64,000 nt of DNA from Chelativorans sp. AA-79 (GTDB lineage Bacteria > Pseudomonadota > Alphaproteobacteria > Rhizobiales > Rhizobiaceae), in contig NZ_CP120361.1 in the NCBI RefSeq assembly GCF_029457495.1, positions 2,000,001 through 2,064,000 of the forward strand, in the 5' to 3' direction. Below, piece by piece: positions 17,283 through 26,944 of the stretch. Under the pieces are notes generated by a model. The model did no database searches and had not been told where the DNA came from. It saw only the letters and a list, made by a program, of their open reading frames with translations. Position 1 is the first letter of the stretch; each line of letters begins with the position of its first letter. A program made the translations under genes and the position numbers.

Positions 17283-18170
17283 TCAGGATGCCGCGCGCCG
17301 TGCCCGCAGGGCAGGGACCAACTCCACCATGAGGATGGCGGAGAGGATGAGGGCGCAGCCGGCCAGACCGGCGGAAGGCAGCCTCTCGCCCAGGAAAACG
17401 GCGCCGAACAGAGCGGCGAAGACCGCCTCGGTCGAAAGGAAGATCGCCGCCTGGGGCGCGGTCGTGTAGCGTTGTCCGATCACCTGAAGCGTGAAGGCAA
17501 TGCCGCCGGAGAAGATGCCGGCATAAAGGATTTCCGGCAGCGCCATGGTGATCGCAGGCACCTCCATGGGCTCGACGGCGAGGGCAACAGCAAGGCCGAT
17601 TGCGCCCGTCACGGCAAACTGCATCACCGCCAGCGTGACCGGGCGGCCCGTACCGGAGGCGGCGCGCGCGATGAAGAAGACCTGGAATGCCCAGCAGAGA
17701 GCGCAGAGGATCGTCAGCCAGTCGCCGGGCTTCAGCGCCACCGCACCGCCGCCGGATAGCAACCATATGCCGGCCAGCGCCGTCAGCGCCGCCGGCCAGA
17801 CGATGACATGCGGTCTCTGGCGGAAGACGAGCACGCCCAGGAACGGCACCATCACGACATAAAGTCCGGTGAGGAAACCCGAATTGGTGACGGTGGTGGT
17901 AAGCAGCCCCACTTGTTGCGCCGCCATGCCGAGAAAGAGGATGACGCCGATCCAGGCGAAGCCACGCCAATCGGCGGCGGAAAGAGCATTCTGTGCCCGC
18001 TTTCCCTCGCGCAGCGCGAAGGGCAGCATGAAGATACACGCGATCGCGAAGCGCAGGCCGATGAAGAGGAACGGGCCGATCGCCTGCATCGCGGTCGACT
18101 GGGCGACAAAGCCCATGCCCCAGATGGCACCGGCAAGGAGCAGAAGGATGTTGGCCTGGAGGCGGGTCAC
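17283..18170 (-). CDS. DMT superfamily transporter, EamA family
   Basis: A 295-residue membrane protein with ten predicted helices in two EamA repeats. The first begins ANILLLLAGAIWGMGFVAQS; the second contains LCALCWAFQVFFIARAASG and ends LILSAILMVELVPAL. The start is taken as GTG 18170, giving VTRLQAN, which matches the MTRLQAN start of rhizobial relatives; the frame is open upstream but overlaps the next gene region without an ATG in the right place. DMT proteins export amino acids or other small metabolites; the substrate cannot be told. Confidence 0.87.
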   Translation of the reverse strand: MTRLQANILLLLAGAIWGMGFVAQSTAMQAIGPFLFIGLRFAIACIFMLPFALREGKRAQNALSAADWRGFAWIGVILFLGMAAQQVGLLTTTVTNSGFLTGLYVVMVPFLGVLVFRQRPHVIVWPAALTALAGIWLLSGGGAVALKPGDWLTILCALCWAFQVFFIARAASGTGRPVTLAVMQFAVTGAIGLAVALAVEPMEVPAITMALPEILYAGIFSGGIAFTLQVIGQRYTTAPQAAIFLSTEAVFAALFGAVFLGERLPSAGLAGCALILSAILMVELVPALRARRAAS

Positions 18171-18285
18171 TCGAGAAGATCTGCCGTTTTTGTCGCGCAG
18201 GTCATAGCAGACGCAACCGCGCGCGCACGCGGGGCCAACAGGAACTAAGATATGGGCCAGGAAGCAGCCGGCCCTCGCGCTGCTG

Positions 18286-19410
18286 CTACTCGGCGCGGGA
18301 AATGCGGATGATCTGGCCGTTGTCCTCATCCGTCAGAAGCCAGACCGACCCGTCCGGGGCCGCCGCCACCTCGCGGATACGTCCGAAGGCGCCCTTGAAG
18401 AGGCGCTCCTCGCCGATGATCTCGCCCGTGCCGTCGCGGTCGAGACGGGAGACGAGCTCGAAGCTCAGCGCACCGACGAGGAAATCCCCCGCCCATTCCG
18501 GGAACATCGACCCCTGGTAGACGGCCATGCCGGAGGGGGCGATGGAGGGATCCCAATAGTATTTCGGCTGTTCGTAGCCCGGCGCCTCCGTCCCGCGCCC
18601 GATCCTGCCGCCGGAATAATGACGGCCATAGGAGATCACGGGCCAGCCATAGTTCTTCCCGGCCTCCGGCTGGTTCACCTCGTCGCCGCCGCGTGCGCCG
18701 TGCTCGACGATCCACAGCGAATCCGTCACCGAATCGAAGGCGGCGCCCTGAGGGTTCCGGTGTCCGATCGACCAGATCTCCGGGGCGGCGTCTTCACGCC
18801 CCACGAAAGGATTGTCTCGCGGTATGCTGCCGTCGGGGTTGATGCGCAGGACCGAGCCGGCAGGGTCGGAGGCGTCCTGCGCGCGGGATCTGTCGCCGCG
18901 CTCGCCGATGGTGAAGAAGAGCGTTCCATCCGGCGCATGGACGATGCGTGAACCGAAATGCTGGCTTCGGCTCGTCTTCGGTTCGAGGGTGAACAGCCTC
19001 TGGACGTCCTCGAGCCGGGCGCTGCCGTCCTCGCGGACGAGCGTGGCGCGGGCTATGGCGGTGCCCGCGCCGCCTGCGCCGGGCTCCGCATAGGAGAAGA
19101 AGATGGTGCCCGTTTCCTCGAAATCGCGCGCGGCGATCACGTCCAGGAGCCCGCCCTGGCCGAAGGCCGCCACCTGGGGAACGCCTTCGACCGGACCGGA
19201 AAGCGCGCCATCGGCGAAGATGCGCATCCTCCCCGGGCGCTCGGTGAGGATGGCGGCGCCGTCGGGAAGGAAATCGACCGCCCAGGGATGTTCGAGTCCT
19301 TCCGTCAGGGATTCGGCACGCAGTCGCATCCCCTCCGCTTCGAAAATCTGCGCCTGCGCTCCGGTCGTGATGACGGCCGTTGCCAAGGCGGATAGGGCAA
19401 GTCTCCGCAT
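18286..19410 (-). CDS. PQQ-dependent sugar dehydrogenase (YliI/GdhB-like)
   Basis: A 374-residue periplasmic beta-propeller. The signal peptide MRRLALSALATAVITTGAQA is cleaved after A-Q-A. The family pattern follows: LEHPWAVDFLPDGAAILTER, a catalytic His in SQHFGSRI, WSIGHRNPQG, VEHGARGGDEVN and YYWDPSIAPSGMAVY. Relatives are soluble aldose dehydrogenases that use pyrroloquinoline quinone and calcium. ATG 19410 was chosen because it places the signal peptide correctly. Sugar specificity is unknown, and no PQQ synthesis genes occur in the window. Confidence 0.88.
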   Translation of the reverse strand: MRRLALSALATAVITTGAQAQIFEAEGMRLRAESLTEGLEHPWAVDFLPDGAAILTERPGRMRIFADGALSGPVEGVPQVAAFGQGGLLDVIAARDFEETGTIFFSYAEPGAGGAGTAIARATLVREDGSARLEDVQRLFTLEPKTSRSQHFGSRIVHAPDGTLFFTIGERGDRSRAQDASDPAGSVLRINPDGSIPRDNPFVGREDAAPEIWSIGHRNPQGAAFDSVTDSLWIVEHGARGGDEVNQPEAGKNYGWPVISYGRHYSGGRIGRGTEAPGYEQPKYYWDPSIAPSGMAVYQGSMFPEWAGDFLVGALSFELVSRLDRDGTGEIIGEERLFKGAFGRIREVAAAPDGSVWLLTDEDNGQIIRISRAE

Positions 19411-19631
19411 GTCGGTCTCCGTTGCTGATGCACCCCGCTCCATTCACATAGGTTGGCTGCGCCTTCATCCAAGTCACAGCAAGCACCCGCGCGATGCGGC
19501 GCCGGCCCTCGCCGGTGGAAATCCTGCGCCAAATAAAAATTCGCGTGAAAAAGCGGACGACATTGCTATATTTCGCTGGAGTCGAACGAAGCGGTTCCGT
19601 GGCCTTGGCTTTCGGACCGTTTTCTTTTTGT

Positions 19632-19656
19632 GTGCCGCCGCGACCAGAAGCGGCAC
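19632..19656 (+). promoter_or_regulatory. Stem-loop in the greA leader
   Basis: GTGCCGC and GCGGCAC form a perfect 7-bp stem (8 with the flanking T-A pair) ending 24 bases before the greA start, right after a T-rich run. It could affect translation or transcription of greA. No terminator T-run follows. Confidence 0.35.
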
Positions 19657-19680
19657 ATGAGGTCAGGAAGGTGGTGTGAA

Positions 19681-20154
19681 ATGAACAAGGTCCCAATGAC
19701 CCTGGCTGGACACGAGTCGCTCAAGGAAGAGCTGCGCTGGCGCCAACAGGAAGAGCGGCCGCGCATCATTGAAGCGATCGCGGAAGCCCGAGCGCACGGC
19801 GACCTTTCCGAGAACGCCGAGTATCATGCGGCCAAGGAAGCCCAGAGCCTCAACGAAGGCCGCATCGGCGAACTCGAGGACCTGATCGCACGGGCCGAGG
19901 TGATCGACGTGACCAAGCTTTCCGGCGACACGGTGAAGTTCGGCGCCACGGTCGTGCTCGTTGACGAGGACACGGAAGAGGAAAAGACCTACCAGATCGT
20001 GGGCGACCAGGAGGCTGATGTGAAGTCCGGCCGTATCTCCATCTCTTCGCCCATCGCCAGGGCGCTTATCGGCAAGGGCGTGGGCGATTCCGTCGAGGTC
20101 AACGCACCGGGTGGCGCACGCGGCTACGAGGTCGTGCGGGTCCAGTACGGCTGA
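19681..20154 (+). CDS. greA: Transcription elongation factor GreA
   Basis: A 157-residue GreA that rescues backtracked RNA polymerase by stimulating transcript cleavage. The N-terminal coiled coil carries the acidic tip in [17 protein letters not shown]; the C-terminal FKBP-like domain includes [19 protein letters not shown]. Length matches the family. ATG 19681 is used rather than upstream in-frame codons because the protein begins MNKVPMT as in relatives. The LPS glycosyltransferase gene begins 8 bases after the stop, so the two are probably co-transcribed. Confidence 0.97.
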   Translation: MNKVPMTLAGHESLKEELRWRQQEERPRIIEAIAEARAHGDLSENAEYHAAKEAQSLNEGRIGELEDLIARAEVIDVTKLSGDTVKFGATVVLVDEDTEEEKTYQIVGDQEADVKSGRISISSPIARALIGKGVGDSVEVNAPGGARGYEVVRVQYG

Positions 20155-20162
20155 GACGCATC

Positions 20163-21251
20163 ATGGCCGCTCAAGCCGGCCAGGCTGCCGCCGCCGGCCC
20201 GATCGACATGCGGCGGGTGGAGGTGGTGGCGCCCAATCTGAAGCGCCGCCTCTCCGGCGTCACCAGCACGATCGTCCAGCTCGTGCCGCTGCAGGCGCGC
20301 GAGCTTGCCATCGTCACGTTCGGGCCGGGCCTTCCGGCGGATCTTCCCAGGATGCGCTGGTGGCAGCTCCCCGCGCTGCTGGCGCGGCCCGAGCGGAAGC
20401 CCTTCCGCATCTGGCATGCCCGCCGCAACACCGAAATGGTGGCTGGCCTCGTGCTGCGCGACGTCTTCCGCGCGCCGCTTCGCCTGCTGTTCACTTCGGC
20501 CGCGCAGCGCCGTCACAAGCCCTTCACGCGCTGGCTCATCCGCCGCATGGATGCGGTAGTGGCAACCAGCGCGCGCTCCGGCTCTTTCCTCCAGGTGCCG
20601 CATCGGGTGATCATGCACGGGGTCGATACGAAGCTCTTCCACCCGCCGCGCGACCCGGAGGACATATGGGCGGCAACGGGCCTGCCGGGGCAGTACGGGA
20701 TCGGCTGCTTCGGTCGCATCCGCCACCAGAAGGGCACGGACCTCTTCATCGATGCGATGATCGAACTCCTGCCGCGCTATCCGGATTGGACGGCGGTGAT
20801 TCTCGGCCGGGCAACGGCGGAGCACCACGCCTTCGCAGAGGACTTGAAGCACCGCGTGCACAAAGCGGGGCTGTCGCAACGAATCCGTTTCCTTGGCGAG
20901 GTGCCGGACGTGCGGCCATGGTACCGGCGCTTGAGCCTTTATGTGGCGCCCTCGCGCAATGAGGGCTTCGGCCTCACTCCGCTCGAAGCGATGGCATCGG
21001 GTGCCGCCGTAGTGGCAAGCGATGCGGGCGCCTATGCCGAGCTGATCGTTCCTGAACAGACTGGCATGGTGGTGCCGGCGGGTGATGGGGCGGCCCTTTC
21101 CGCGGCCATTGAGCCCTATCTGGCCGATCCAGCCCTTGCGGCGCGGCAGGGAGAAGCCGGGCGCGCGCATGTCGCGGGCCGCTTCGCGCTTGCCGGCGAG
21201 GCCGCGGCACTTCGCGAAGTCTATGAAGACCTTTGGGAGAGGGGGCGTTGA
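20163..21251 (+). CDS. lpcC: LPS core glycosyltransferase, GT4 (LpcC-like mannosyltransferase)
   Basis: A 362-residue GT-B fold family 4 transferase. VEVVAPNLKRRLSGVTSTI is the N-terminal LpcC signature, VIMHGVDTKLFHPP closes the first Rossmann domain, and YVAPSRNEGFGLTPLEAMAS is the donor-binding EX7E motif. Rhizobial LpcC adds mannose to Kdo in the LPS core at the inner membrane, and a position after greA is typical as I recall it. The stop overlaps the next gene by four bases. An internal methionine 15 codons in (20208) is an alternative start. Confidence 0.85.
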   Translation: MAAQAGQAAAAGPIDMRRVEVVAPNLKRRLSGVTSTIVQLVPLQARELAIVTFGPGLPADLPRMRWWQLPALLARPERKPFRIWHARRNTEMVAGLVLRDVFRAPLRLLFTSAAQRRHKPFTRWLIRRMDAVVATSARSGSFLQVPHRVIMHGVDTKLFHPPRDPEDIWAATGLPGQYGIGCFGRIRHQKGTDLFIDAMIELLPRYPDWTAVILGRATAEHHAFAEDLKHRVHKAGLSQRIRFLGEVPDVRPWYRRLSLYVAPSRNEGFGLTPLEAMASGAAVVASDAGAYAELIVPEQTGMVVPAGDGAALSAAIEPYLADPALAARQGEAGRAHVAGRFALAGEAAALREVYEDLWERGR

Positions 21252-22006
21252 GGGCTGCCGCCTTCATCATCCATCTCGCGCGGGCGCGTGGGCGTGCGCC
21301 GCAGGTGGAGCGCCTGCGCGAGGCCCTGCCGATGCCCGTCACCGTGATCAATGCCATTGACGCCGAGACGCTCTCGGACGCGGAGATCGCCCGCACTTAC
21401 AGGTCGAGGCTACACCGGCCGTATTATCCGTTTTCCCTGCGCAGAACCGAAGTCGCCTGCTTTCTCTCGCATCGCAGGGCGTGGCAGATGGTCATAGAGC
21501 ACGGGCTCGAGGCCGGGCTGGTCATCGAAGACGATGTGGAACTGCTGCCGCAATTCGGGAATGCGCTGGATCTCGGGCTCGAACGCGCTGCGACGGCGGA
21601 TTTCCTGCGCTTTCCCAAGCAGCCGCGGGAGCACGGTGAGGCGCTGGCGCAGGCTGGTGAAAGCCGGCTTTTCGTGCCACGGATGGTGGGACTCGGGATG
21701 CAGGCCCAGCTTGTCGGCCGCGAAGCGGCGCGCAGGCTTCTCGCCTTTACCGACGAGTTCGACAGGCCTGTGGATACGGCTATCCAGATGCGCTGGCTGC
21801 ACGGCGTTCGAGTCTTGAGCTCGACGCCGGTTTCCGTCCGCGAAGTGGCGGCGACGCTTGGCGGGACGACTGTGCAGAGGAAGGGCAAATCGCTAAGCGA
21901 GACCCTGGGGAGGGAGTTTCACAGGGCGCGTTATCGGTTTGCAGTCAGGGCAACCGATGTTCTAAAGAGCCGGCAGAAGCCGGGAGAGTCGATTCCGCAT
22001 GGCTAA
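21248..22006 (+). CDS. Glycosyltransferase family 25 protein
   Basis: A 252-residue LPS-type family 25 transferase: AAAFIIHLARARGRAPQVERL at the start, GCFLSH-like VACFLSHRRAWQ, and the metal-binding VIEDDVELL. These correspond to LgtB/LOS galactosyltransferase-type enzymes, though the linkage cannot be predicted. The start is TTG 21248, overlapping the lpcC stop in TTGA with a GGGAGAGGGGG ribosome region before it; TTG 21233 is an alternative. It is coupled to lpcC and overlaps the next gene by eight bases. Confidence 0.83.
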   Translation: MRAAAFIIHLARARGRAPQVERLREALPMPVTVINAIDAETLSDAEIARTYRSRLHRPYYPFSLRRTEVACFLSHRRAWQMVIEHGLEAGLVIEDDVELLPQFGNALDLGLERAATADFLRFPKQPREHGEALAQAGESRLFVPRMVGLGMQAQLVGREAARRLLAFTDEFDRPVDTAIQMRWLHGVRVLSSTPVSVREVAATLGGTTVQRKGKSLSETLGREFHRARYRFAVRATDVLKSRQKPGESIPHG

Positions 22007-23369
22007 GAAGAAAAAGAGATTGTTCATCGTTGGCAACGGGCCACTGCTCTTCGACATGACGGAACGCGTGAATGCCAGCGATCACGTCGTGCGCTTCAAC
22101 GAGCCTAAGACCTCCTTCGGAATGAGCGGCACCAAGACGAACTGGTTGTTCGTCTCCAACACCGGCAAGCCGATGGAACGGCGATTGAAAAATCCCGATT
22201 ATCCCACCTCGCCGATCGTGCAGGCGGCAGAACTCGTCTTCCTGGTCAATCACCCGATCACGGTGGAAAAATATCTTCAGAAGCCGAAGCTGCTTTCCCG
22301 CCTCAAGGGACGTCGTGCCGAATATACCTGGGACGGGCTGATGATGTATGGCAAAGCTGGTAAGGCTGTTGCCGTTCTGCCGCCAAGCTTCTACGAAGCG
22401 AGCTGCCGCGATCTGGGCATAGAGCCTGAGGATTCGACCAAGCAGCGCATATTCCCAAGCACCGGATATGTCGGTATTCGATATGCGCTGGAAAGGTTGC
22501 CCGCGGATGAGTGGGACGTCGAGATCGCAGGCTTCAGCTGGCAGGGCTGGCAGAAGCATGCCTGGGATCACGAGCGGGCCTGGATCGAGCGGATAGTCGC
22601 GGAACGCGACATTCGCGTTTGGCCTTCAAAGAACGACACGAGACGCAGACATTCGCAAGGAGGGATGATGGAAACGAAGCTCGACATCTATATCGGCTGG
22701 GATTCCCGCGAGCCGATCGCCTATGACGTTGCCGAGAAAACGATCCTGGATCGCGCGAGCGTTCCTGTCGAGGTGCATCCGATCAAGCTTTCCGACTTGG
22801 TGGAAAGGGGCGCGTATACGCGCGAGATCGATCCGCTCGCGTCCACCGAGTTCACCTATTCCCGCTTCTTCACGCCGTGGCTTGCCGGCTACAAGGGCTG
22901 GGCGCTCTTCTGCGACTGCGACTTCCTGTTCCTCGACGATGTGGCGAAGCTGCTCGAATACCGCGATCCTTCCAAGGCCGTGATGTGCGTGAAGCACGAT
23001 TACACCCCGAAGGCCACCGTGAAGATGGACGGCAAGGTGCAGACCACCTATCCCCGCAAGAACTGGTCGTCCTTTATGCTTTTCAACTGCGAGCATCCTT
23101 CCACGAAAACCCTGACACCGGAGGTGATCAACCGCGAGACCGGCGCGTACTTGCACCGCATGCAGTGGGCGAAGGACGAGGAAATCGGCGGCATCCCCGA
23201 ACGGTGGAACTGGCTCGAGGGCTGGAGCGAGAAGCCGGAGAGCGGCACGCCGAGTGCGGTCCACTTCACCAACGGCGGACCCTGGTTCAAGGACTGGCAG
23301 GACGTCGATTATGGCGATCTGTGGCGCGCGGAGGCGGACAAGATCGATCCGAACTGGAAGCCGATTTGA
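21999..23369 (+). CDS. Glycosyltransferase fusion: GT29-like N-terminus and GT8-like C-terminus
   Basis: One uninterrupted 456-residue frame with two modules. Residues 1-210 resemble a family 29 (sialyltransferase-like) protein: FIVGNGPLLFDMTERVNASDHVVRFN is a sialylmotif-like start and STGYVGIRYAL a later motif. From residue 224 a second protein begins, KLDIYIGWDSREPIAYDVAE, with CDCDFLFLDDV as its DxD, like rhizobial GT8-type transferases. AGGAGG at 22658-22663 lies just before ATG 22668 at the junction, so the second module may also be made alone. The first module is AT-richer than the second. Acceptors are unknown; LPS or capsule is likely. Confidence 0.75.
   Translation: MAKKKKRLFIVGNGPLLFDMTERVNASDHVVRFNEPKTSFGMSGTKTNWLFVSNTGKPMERRLKNPDYPTSPIVQAAELVFLVNHPITVEKYLQKPKLLSRLKGRRAEYTWDGLMMYGKAGKAVAVLPPSFYEASCRDLGIEPEDSTKQRIFPSTGYVGIRYALERLPADEWDVEIAGFSWQGWQKHAWDHERAWIERIVAERDIRVWPSKNDTRRRHSQGGMMETKLDIYIGWDSREPIAYDVAEKTILDRASVPVEVHPIKLSDLVERGAYTREIDPLASTEFTYSRFFTPWLAGYKGWALFCDCDFLFLDDVAKLLEYRDPSKAVMCVKHDYTPKATVKMDGKVQTTYPRKNWSSFMLFNCEHPSTKTLTPEVINRETGAYLHRMQWAKDEEIGGIPERWNWLEGWSEKPESGTPSAVHFTNGGPWFKDWQDVDYGDLWRAEADKIDPNWKPI
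22658..22670 (+). promoter_or_regulatory. Internal ribosome site at the glycosyltransferase junction
   Basis: AGGAGG at 22658-22663 precedes two adjacent in-frame ATGs (22665, 22668) exactly where the second module begins. The spacing to 22668 is 4 bases, short but usable. It suggests that two formerly separate genes lost the stop between them. Confidence 0.55.
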
Positions 23370-23431
23370 TGCTATCGGTGCCACTGGTGGCGTGACCGGT
23401 GCGAACGAAGGTCCAGCCTGCTGCATTCAAG

Positions 23432-24208
23432 ATGAAGCTCTTCCTCATCAATCTCGACCGGCGGCCCGACCGCCTACGGCGCATGACGGAGATCCTCGAC
23501 GGGCTTGACCTGCCGTTCACGCGTATCCCTGCGGTAGACGGTATGCAACTCTCGATGGGCGAGGTGCAGCGGTGGGGGAGCTTACCCCCAGGCGCTACGG
23601 CTTGCTTCCTGAGCCATAGGGATTGTTGGAAGCGGGTTGTCGACGAGGCGCTTCCCCATGCAGTCGTCCTGGAAGACGATTTGCATTTAGCGCCGGATGC
23701 GGCTTCTCTGCTTTGCCGTGGGGACTGGGTCCCAACGGAGGCTGATGTTGTGAAGCTGGAGACGAGACTTTGCCGCACTCGTGTTGATAAAGGCGTAGCA
23801 GCCGTCATCAGCGGCAGAAGCCTTCACCGGCTCAGAAGTAGCCACATGGGTACCGGAGGATATATCGTTGCCCGGAAAGGGGCGGAAAGGCTGCTCGCAC
23901 TGAGTGAACGCCTGGAGGTTCCGGTCGATCATTTCATGTTCAATTCAGGATTGTCCTCGGCAACGTCTCTGACGACGTTCCAACTGGTCCCGGCTGTTTG
24001 TGTTCAGGATTCCTATATAGGGCGGCCGTCCATGGTCCTCGGCATCGAAAGCGACCTGCTTGACGAAAGGCCGCCTGTCAAACCGCGGGGGATCCGCAAA
24101 TTCTGGCGGGAGCTAAAGAGGCCGTTTTTGCAGTTTTCAGGGTTTGTCCAAAGAGGAGCATCGGTCCTTTTGACGGACAAGAAGTGGGTGTTCGTGAAGT
24201 TTGCCTGA
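23432..24208 (+). CDS. Glycosyltransferase family 25 protein, second copy
   Basis: A 258-residue family 25 transferase beginning MKLFLINLDRRPDRLRRM, with ATACFLSHRDCWKRV and the metal-binding AVVLEDDLHLAPD. HMGTGGYIVARKGAERLL is the acceptor-side motif of the family. No good ribosome site precedes ATG 23432; a GTG at 23399 would add 11 residues. Base composition is lower in GC than neighbouring genes, especially 23560-24200, consistent with acquisition as part of a variable LPS block between greA and the lrp-trxB region. Confidence 0.8.
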   Translation: MKLFLINLDRRPDRLRRMTEILDGLDLPFTRIPAVDGMQLSMGEVQRWGSLPPGATACFLSHRDCWKRVVDEALPHAVVLEDDLHLAPDAASLLCRGDWVPTEADVVKLETRLCRTRVDKGVAAVISGRSLHRLRSSHMGTGGYIVARKGAERLLALSERLEVPVDHFMFNSGLSSATSLTTFQLVPAVCVQDSYIGRPSMVLGIESDLLDERPPVKPRGIRKFWRELKRPFLQFSGFVQRGASVLLTDKKWVFVKFA

Positions 24209-24246
24209 GCCGCCGCATTCCTGATGCTGGAACGTGCCATGTCGGC

Positions 24247-24720
24247 TTACCCGATCGCCACCAGTCCCTCGTCCTTCACCTGACGGATCGTCAGTGCGGT
24301 GCGGACCGTATCGACATTGGGCGCGGAGGTCAGCTCCTCGATCACGAAGGTCTGGAAGGTGCCGAGGTCCGTCGCGACGCAATGCAGCATGAAGTCCGAA
24401 TCGCCGGAGACCATCCAGGCGCGGCGCACGATGGGCCAGTTGCGCGCCCGCTCGGCGAAGGTCCTCAGCTCCGCCTCCGACTGATGCTGCAGCCCGACAA
24501 GGCAGAAGGCGACCACGTCGAAGCCGAGAGCCGGACTGTTGAGGAGGGCGCGATACCCCTTGATGACACCGCTCTCTTCCAGCTTGCGGACCCGGCGCAG
24601 ACAGGGAGGCGCAGAAATGCCCACCCGGCTCGAGAGCTCCACATTGGTGATGCGGCCGTCCTTCTGCAACTCGCGAAGAATTTTCCAGTCGATGGCGTCA
24701 AGGTCGGCCTTCAATGGCAT
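24247..24720 (-). CDS. Lrp/AsnC family transcriptional regulator
   Basis: A 157-residue feast/famine regulator. The N-terminal helix-turn-helix (LDAIDWKILRELQKDGRITN, then SSRVGISAPPCLRRVRKLE) is followed by the RAM ligand-binding domain (VSGDSDFMLHCVATDLGTF). Such proteins form octamers that respond to amino acids. ATG 24720 is used; a further in-frame start lies 14 codons upstream. It is divergent from trxB, an arrangement I recall from rhizobia. The shared region holds two TTGCGCAA palindromes. Confidence 0.9.
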   Translation of the reverse strand: MPLKADLDAIDWKILRELQKDGRITNVELSSRVGISAPPCLRRVRKLEESGVIKGYRALLNSPALGFDVVAFCLVGLQHQSEAELRTFAERARNWPIVRRAWMVSGDSDFMLHCVATDLGTFQTFVIEELTSAPNVDTVRTALTIRQVKDEGLVAIG

Positions 24721-24762
24721 GCGGGAGCCCCTTTGCGCCGTTCGCGCACGAATCTGTCGCAA

Positions 24763-24770
24763 TTGCGCAA
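24763..24770. promoter_or_regulatory. TTGCGCAA palindrome, proximal to the lrp-like gene
   Basis: An 8-base palindrome overlapping the 10-base palindrome CGCAATTGCG (24758-24767), about 43 bases upstream of the lrp-like start. The same TTGCGCAA recurs at 24896-24903 near trxB. Candidate site for the Lrp-type regulator or LsrB. Confidence 0.35.
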
Positions 24771-24891
24771 CAAATTTACGTCAAGCTGCGGCCGCCGCCA
24801 AGGGAAGATGCGCGGGAGAGAGGATTTCGCGCAGCCAACCTGTTCCGGAAAGCGCCTCCGTTCGCCCGCAACCTGTTGGAAAACCTTTCTT

Positions 24892-24908
24892 CGCCTTGCG
24901 CAAAGGCG
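24892..24908. promoter_or_regulatory. Palindrome upstream of trxB
   Basis: CGCCTT-N5-AAGGCG is a perfect inverted repeat centred on a second TTGCGCAA (24896-24903), about 76 bases before the trxB start. It probably lies at or near the trxB promoter and may be bound by the divergent Lrp-type protein or by LsrB. Confidence 0.4.
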
Positions 24909-24922
24909 TGTGGAATACTTAG

Positions 24923-25954
<1,032 letters not shown>

Positions 25955-25995
25955 AGCCTCTTCGGTTGACGCCTTAAAACGAGGGGAACTCGGCG

Positions 25996-26886
25996 TTGGA
26001 CTGGGACAAGCTACGTGTTTTCCATGCCGCTGCGGCGGCGGGATCTTTCACGCATGCGGCGGAGACGCTGCATCTGTCGCAATCGGCCATTTCGAGACAG
26101 GTGAGCGCGCTCGAGCAGGAACTCGGCGTCAGCCTCTTTCATCGCCATGCGCGCGGCCTGGTGCTGACCGAGCAGGGCGAGATGCTCTATCGCACCGCGC
26201 ATGAGGTGCTGATGAAGCTCGAGACGGTGAAGGTCCGCCTTTCGGAGGTCAAGGACAGGCCTTCAGGCGTGCTGCGGGTCTCCACCACGGTCGGCCTGGG
26301 CAATGGCTGGCTGACGGAGCGGCTGCCGGAGTTCGGCGAGCTCTATCCGGATATCCAGCTCCAGCTCATCCTCGACAACGAGGAACTGGACCTCACAATG
26401 CGACAGGCGGACTGCGCGTTGCGGATGCGTCAGCCGCAGCAGCCCGACCTCATCCAGCGCAAGCTCTTCACGGTGCATTTCCATCTCTATGCTTCGCCGG
26501 CCTATATAAACCGCCATGGCAAGCCGAACTCGATCGACGACCTCGACCGGCATCGAATCGTCATCTTCGGCGAAACGGTGCCGCCGCATCTCAGCGATAT
26601 GAACTGGCTGGAAACGGCAGGGCGACTCGACAATTCGAAACGCGCCGCGGCACTGCAGATCAACAATATCCTGTCGATCAAACTGGCCGTCCAGCGCGGC
26701 GCCGGGATTGCCATCCTTCCCGACTATGTGGTGGGCAGCGAAAGCGGTCTGGTGCAGCTTCTACCGGAAACCGATGTGCCGTCCTTCGATACCTATTTCT
26801 GCTATCCCGACACCATGAAGAACCAGGCCAAGCTGCAGGTTTTTCGTGACTTCCTGATCTCCAAGTCACGCAGCTGGAGCTACTGA
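25996..26886 (+). CDS. lsrB: LysR-type regulator LsrB/VtlR
   Basis: A 296-residue LysR regulator nearly identical in pattern to LsrB of Sinorhizobium and VtlR of Brucella: MDWDKLRVFHAAAAAGSFTH, LHLSQSAISRQVSALEQELG for the helix-turn-helix, then NEELDLTMRQADCALRMRQP and IPSFDTYFCYP-like PSFDTYFCYPDTMKN at the end. The start codon is TTG 25996 after GAGGGGAA. LsrB/VtlR proteins control redox, envelope and symbiosis or virulence traits and activate an AbcR small RNA; such an RNA gene lies immediately downstream here. Confidence 0.9.
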   Translation: MDWDKLRVFHAAAAAGSFTHAAETLHLSQSAISRQVSALEQELGVSLFHRHARGLVLTEQGEMLYRTAHEVLMKLETVKVRLSEVKDRPSGVLRVSTTVGLGNGWLTERLPEFGELYPDIQLQLILDNEELDLTMRQADCALRMRQPQQPDLIQRKLFTVHFHLYASPAYINRHGKPNSIDDLDRHRIVIFGETVPPHLSDMNWLETAGRLDNSKRAAALQINNILSIKLAVQRGAGIAILPDYVVGSESGLVQLLPETDVPSFDTYFCYPDTMKNQAKLQVFRDFLISKSRSWSY

Positions 26887-26944
26887 AGAGGGGCAGTTTT
26901 TCGAGGGTTGCAAAAATGCATGGCTGGGATGCAAAATCCCGCGG

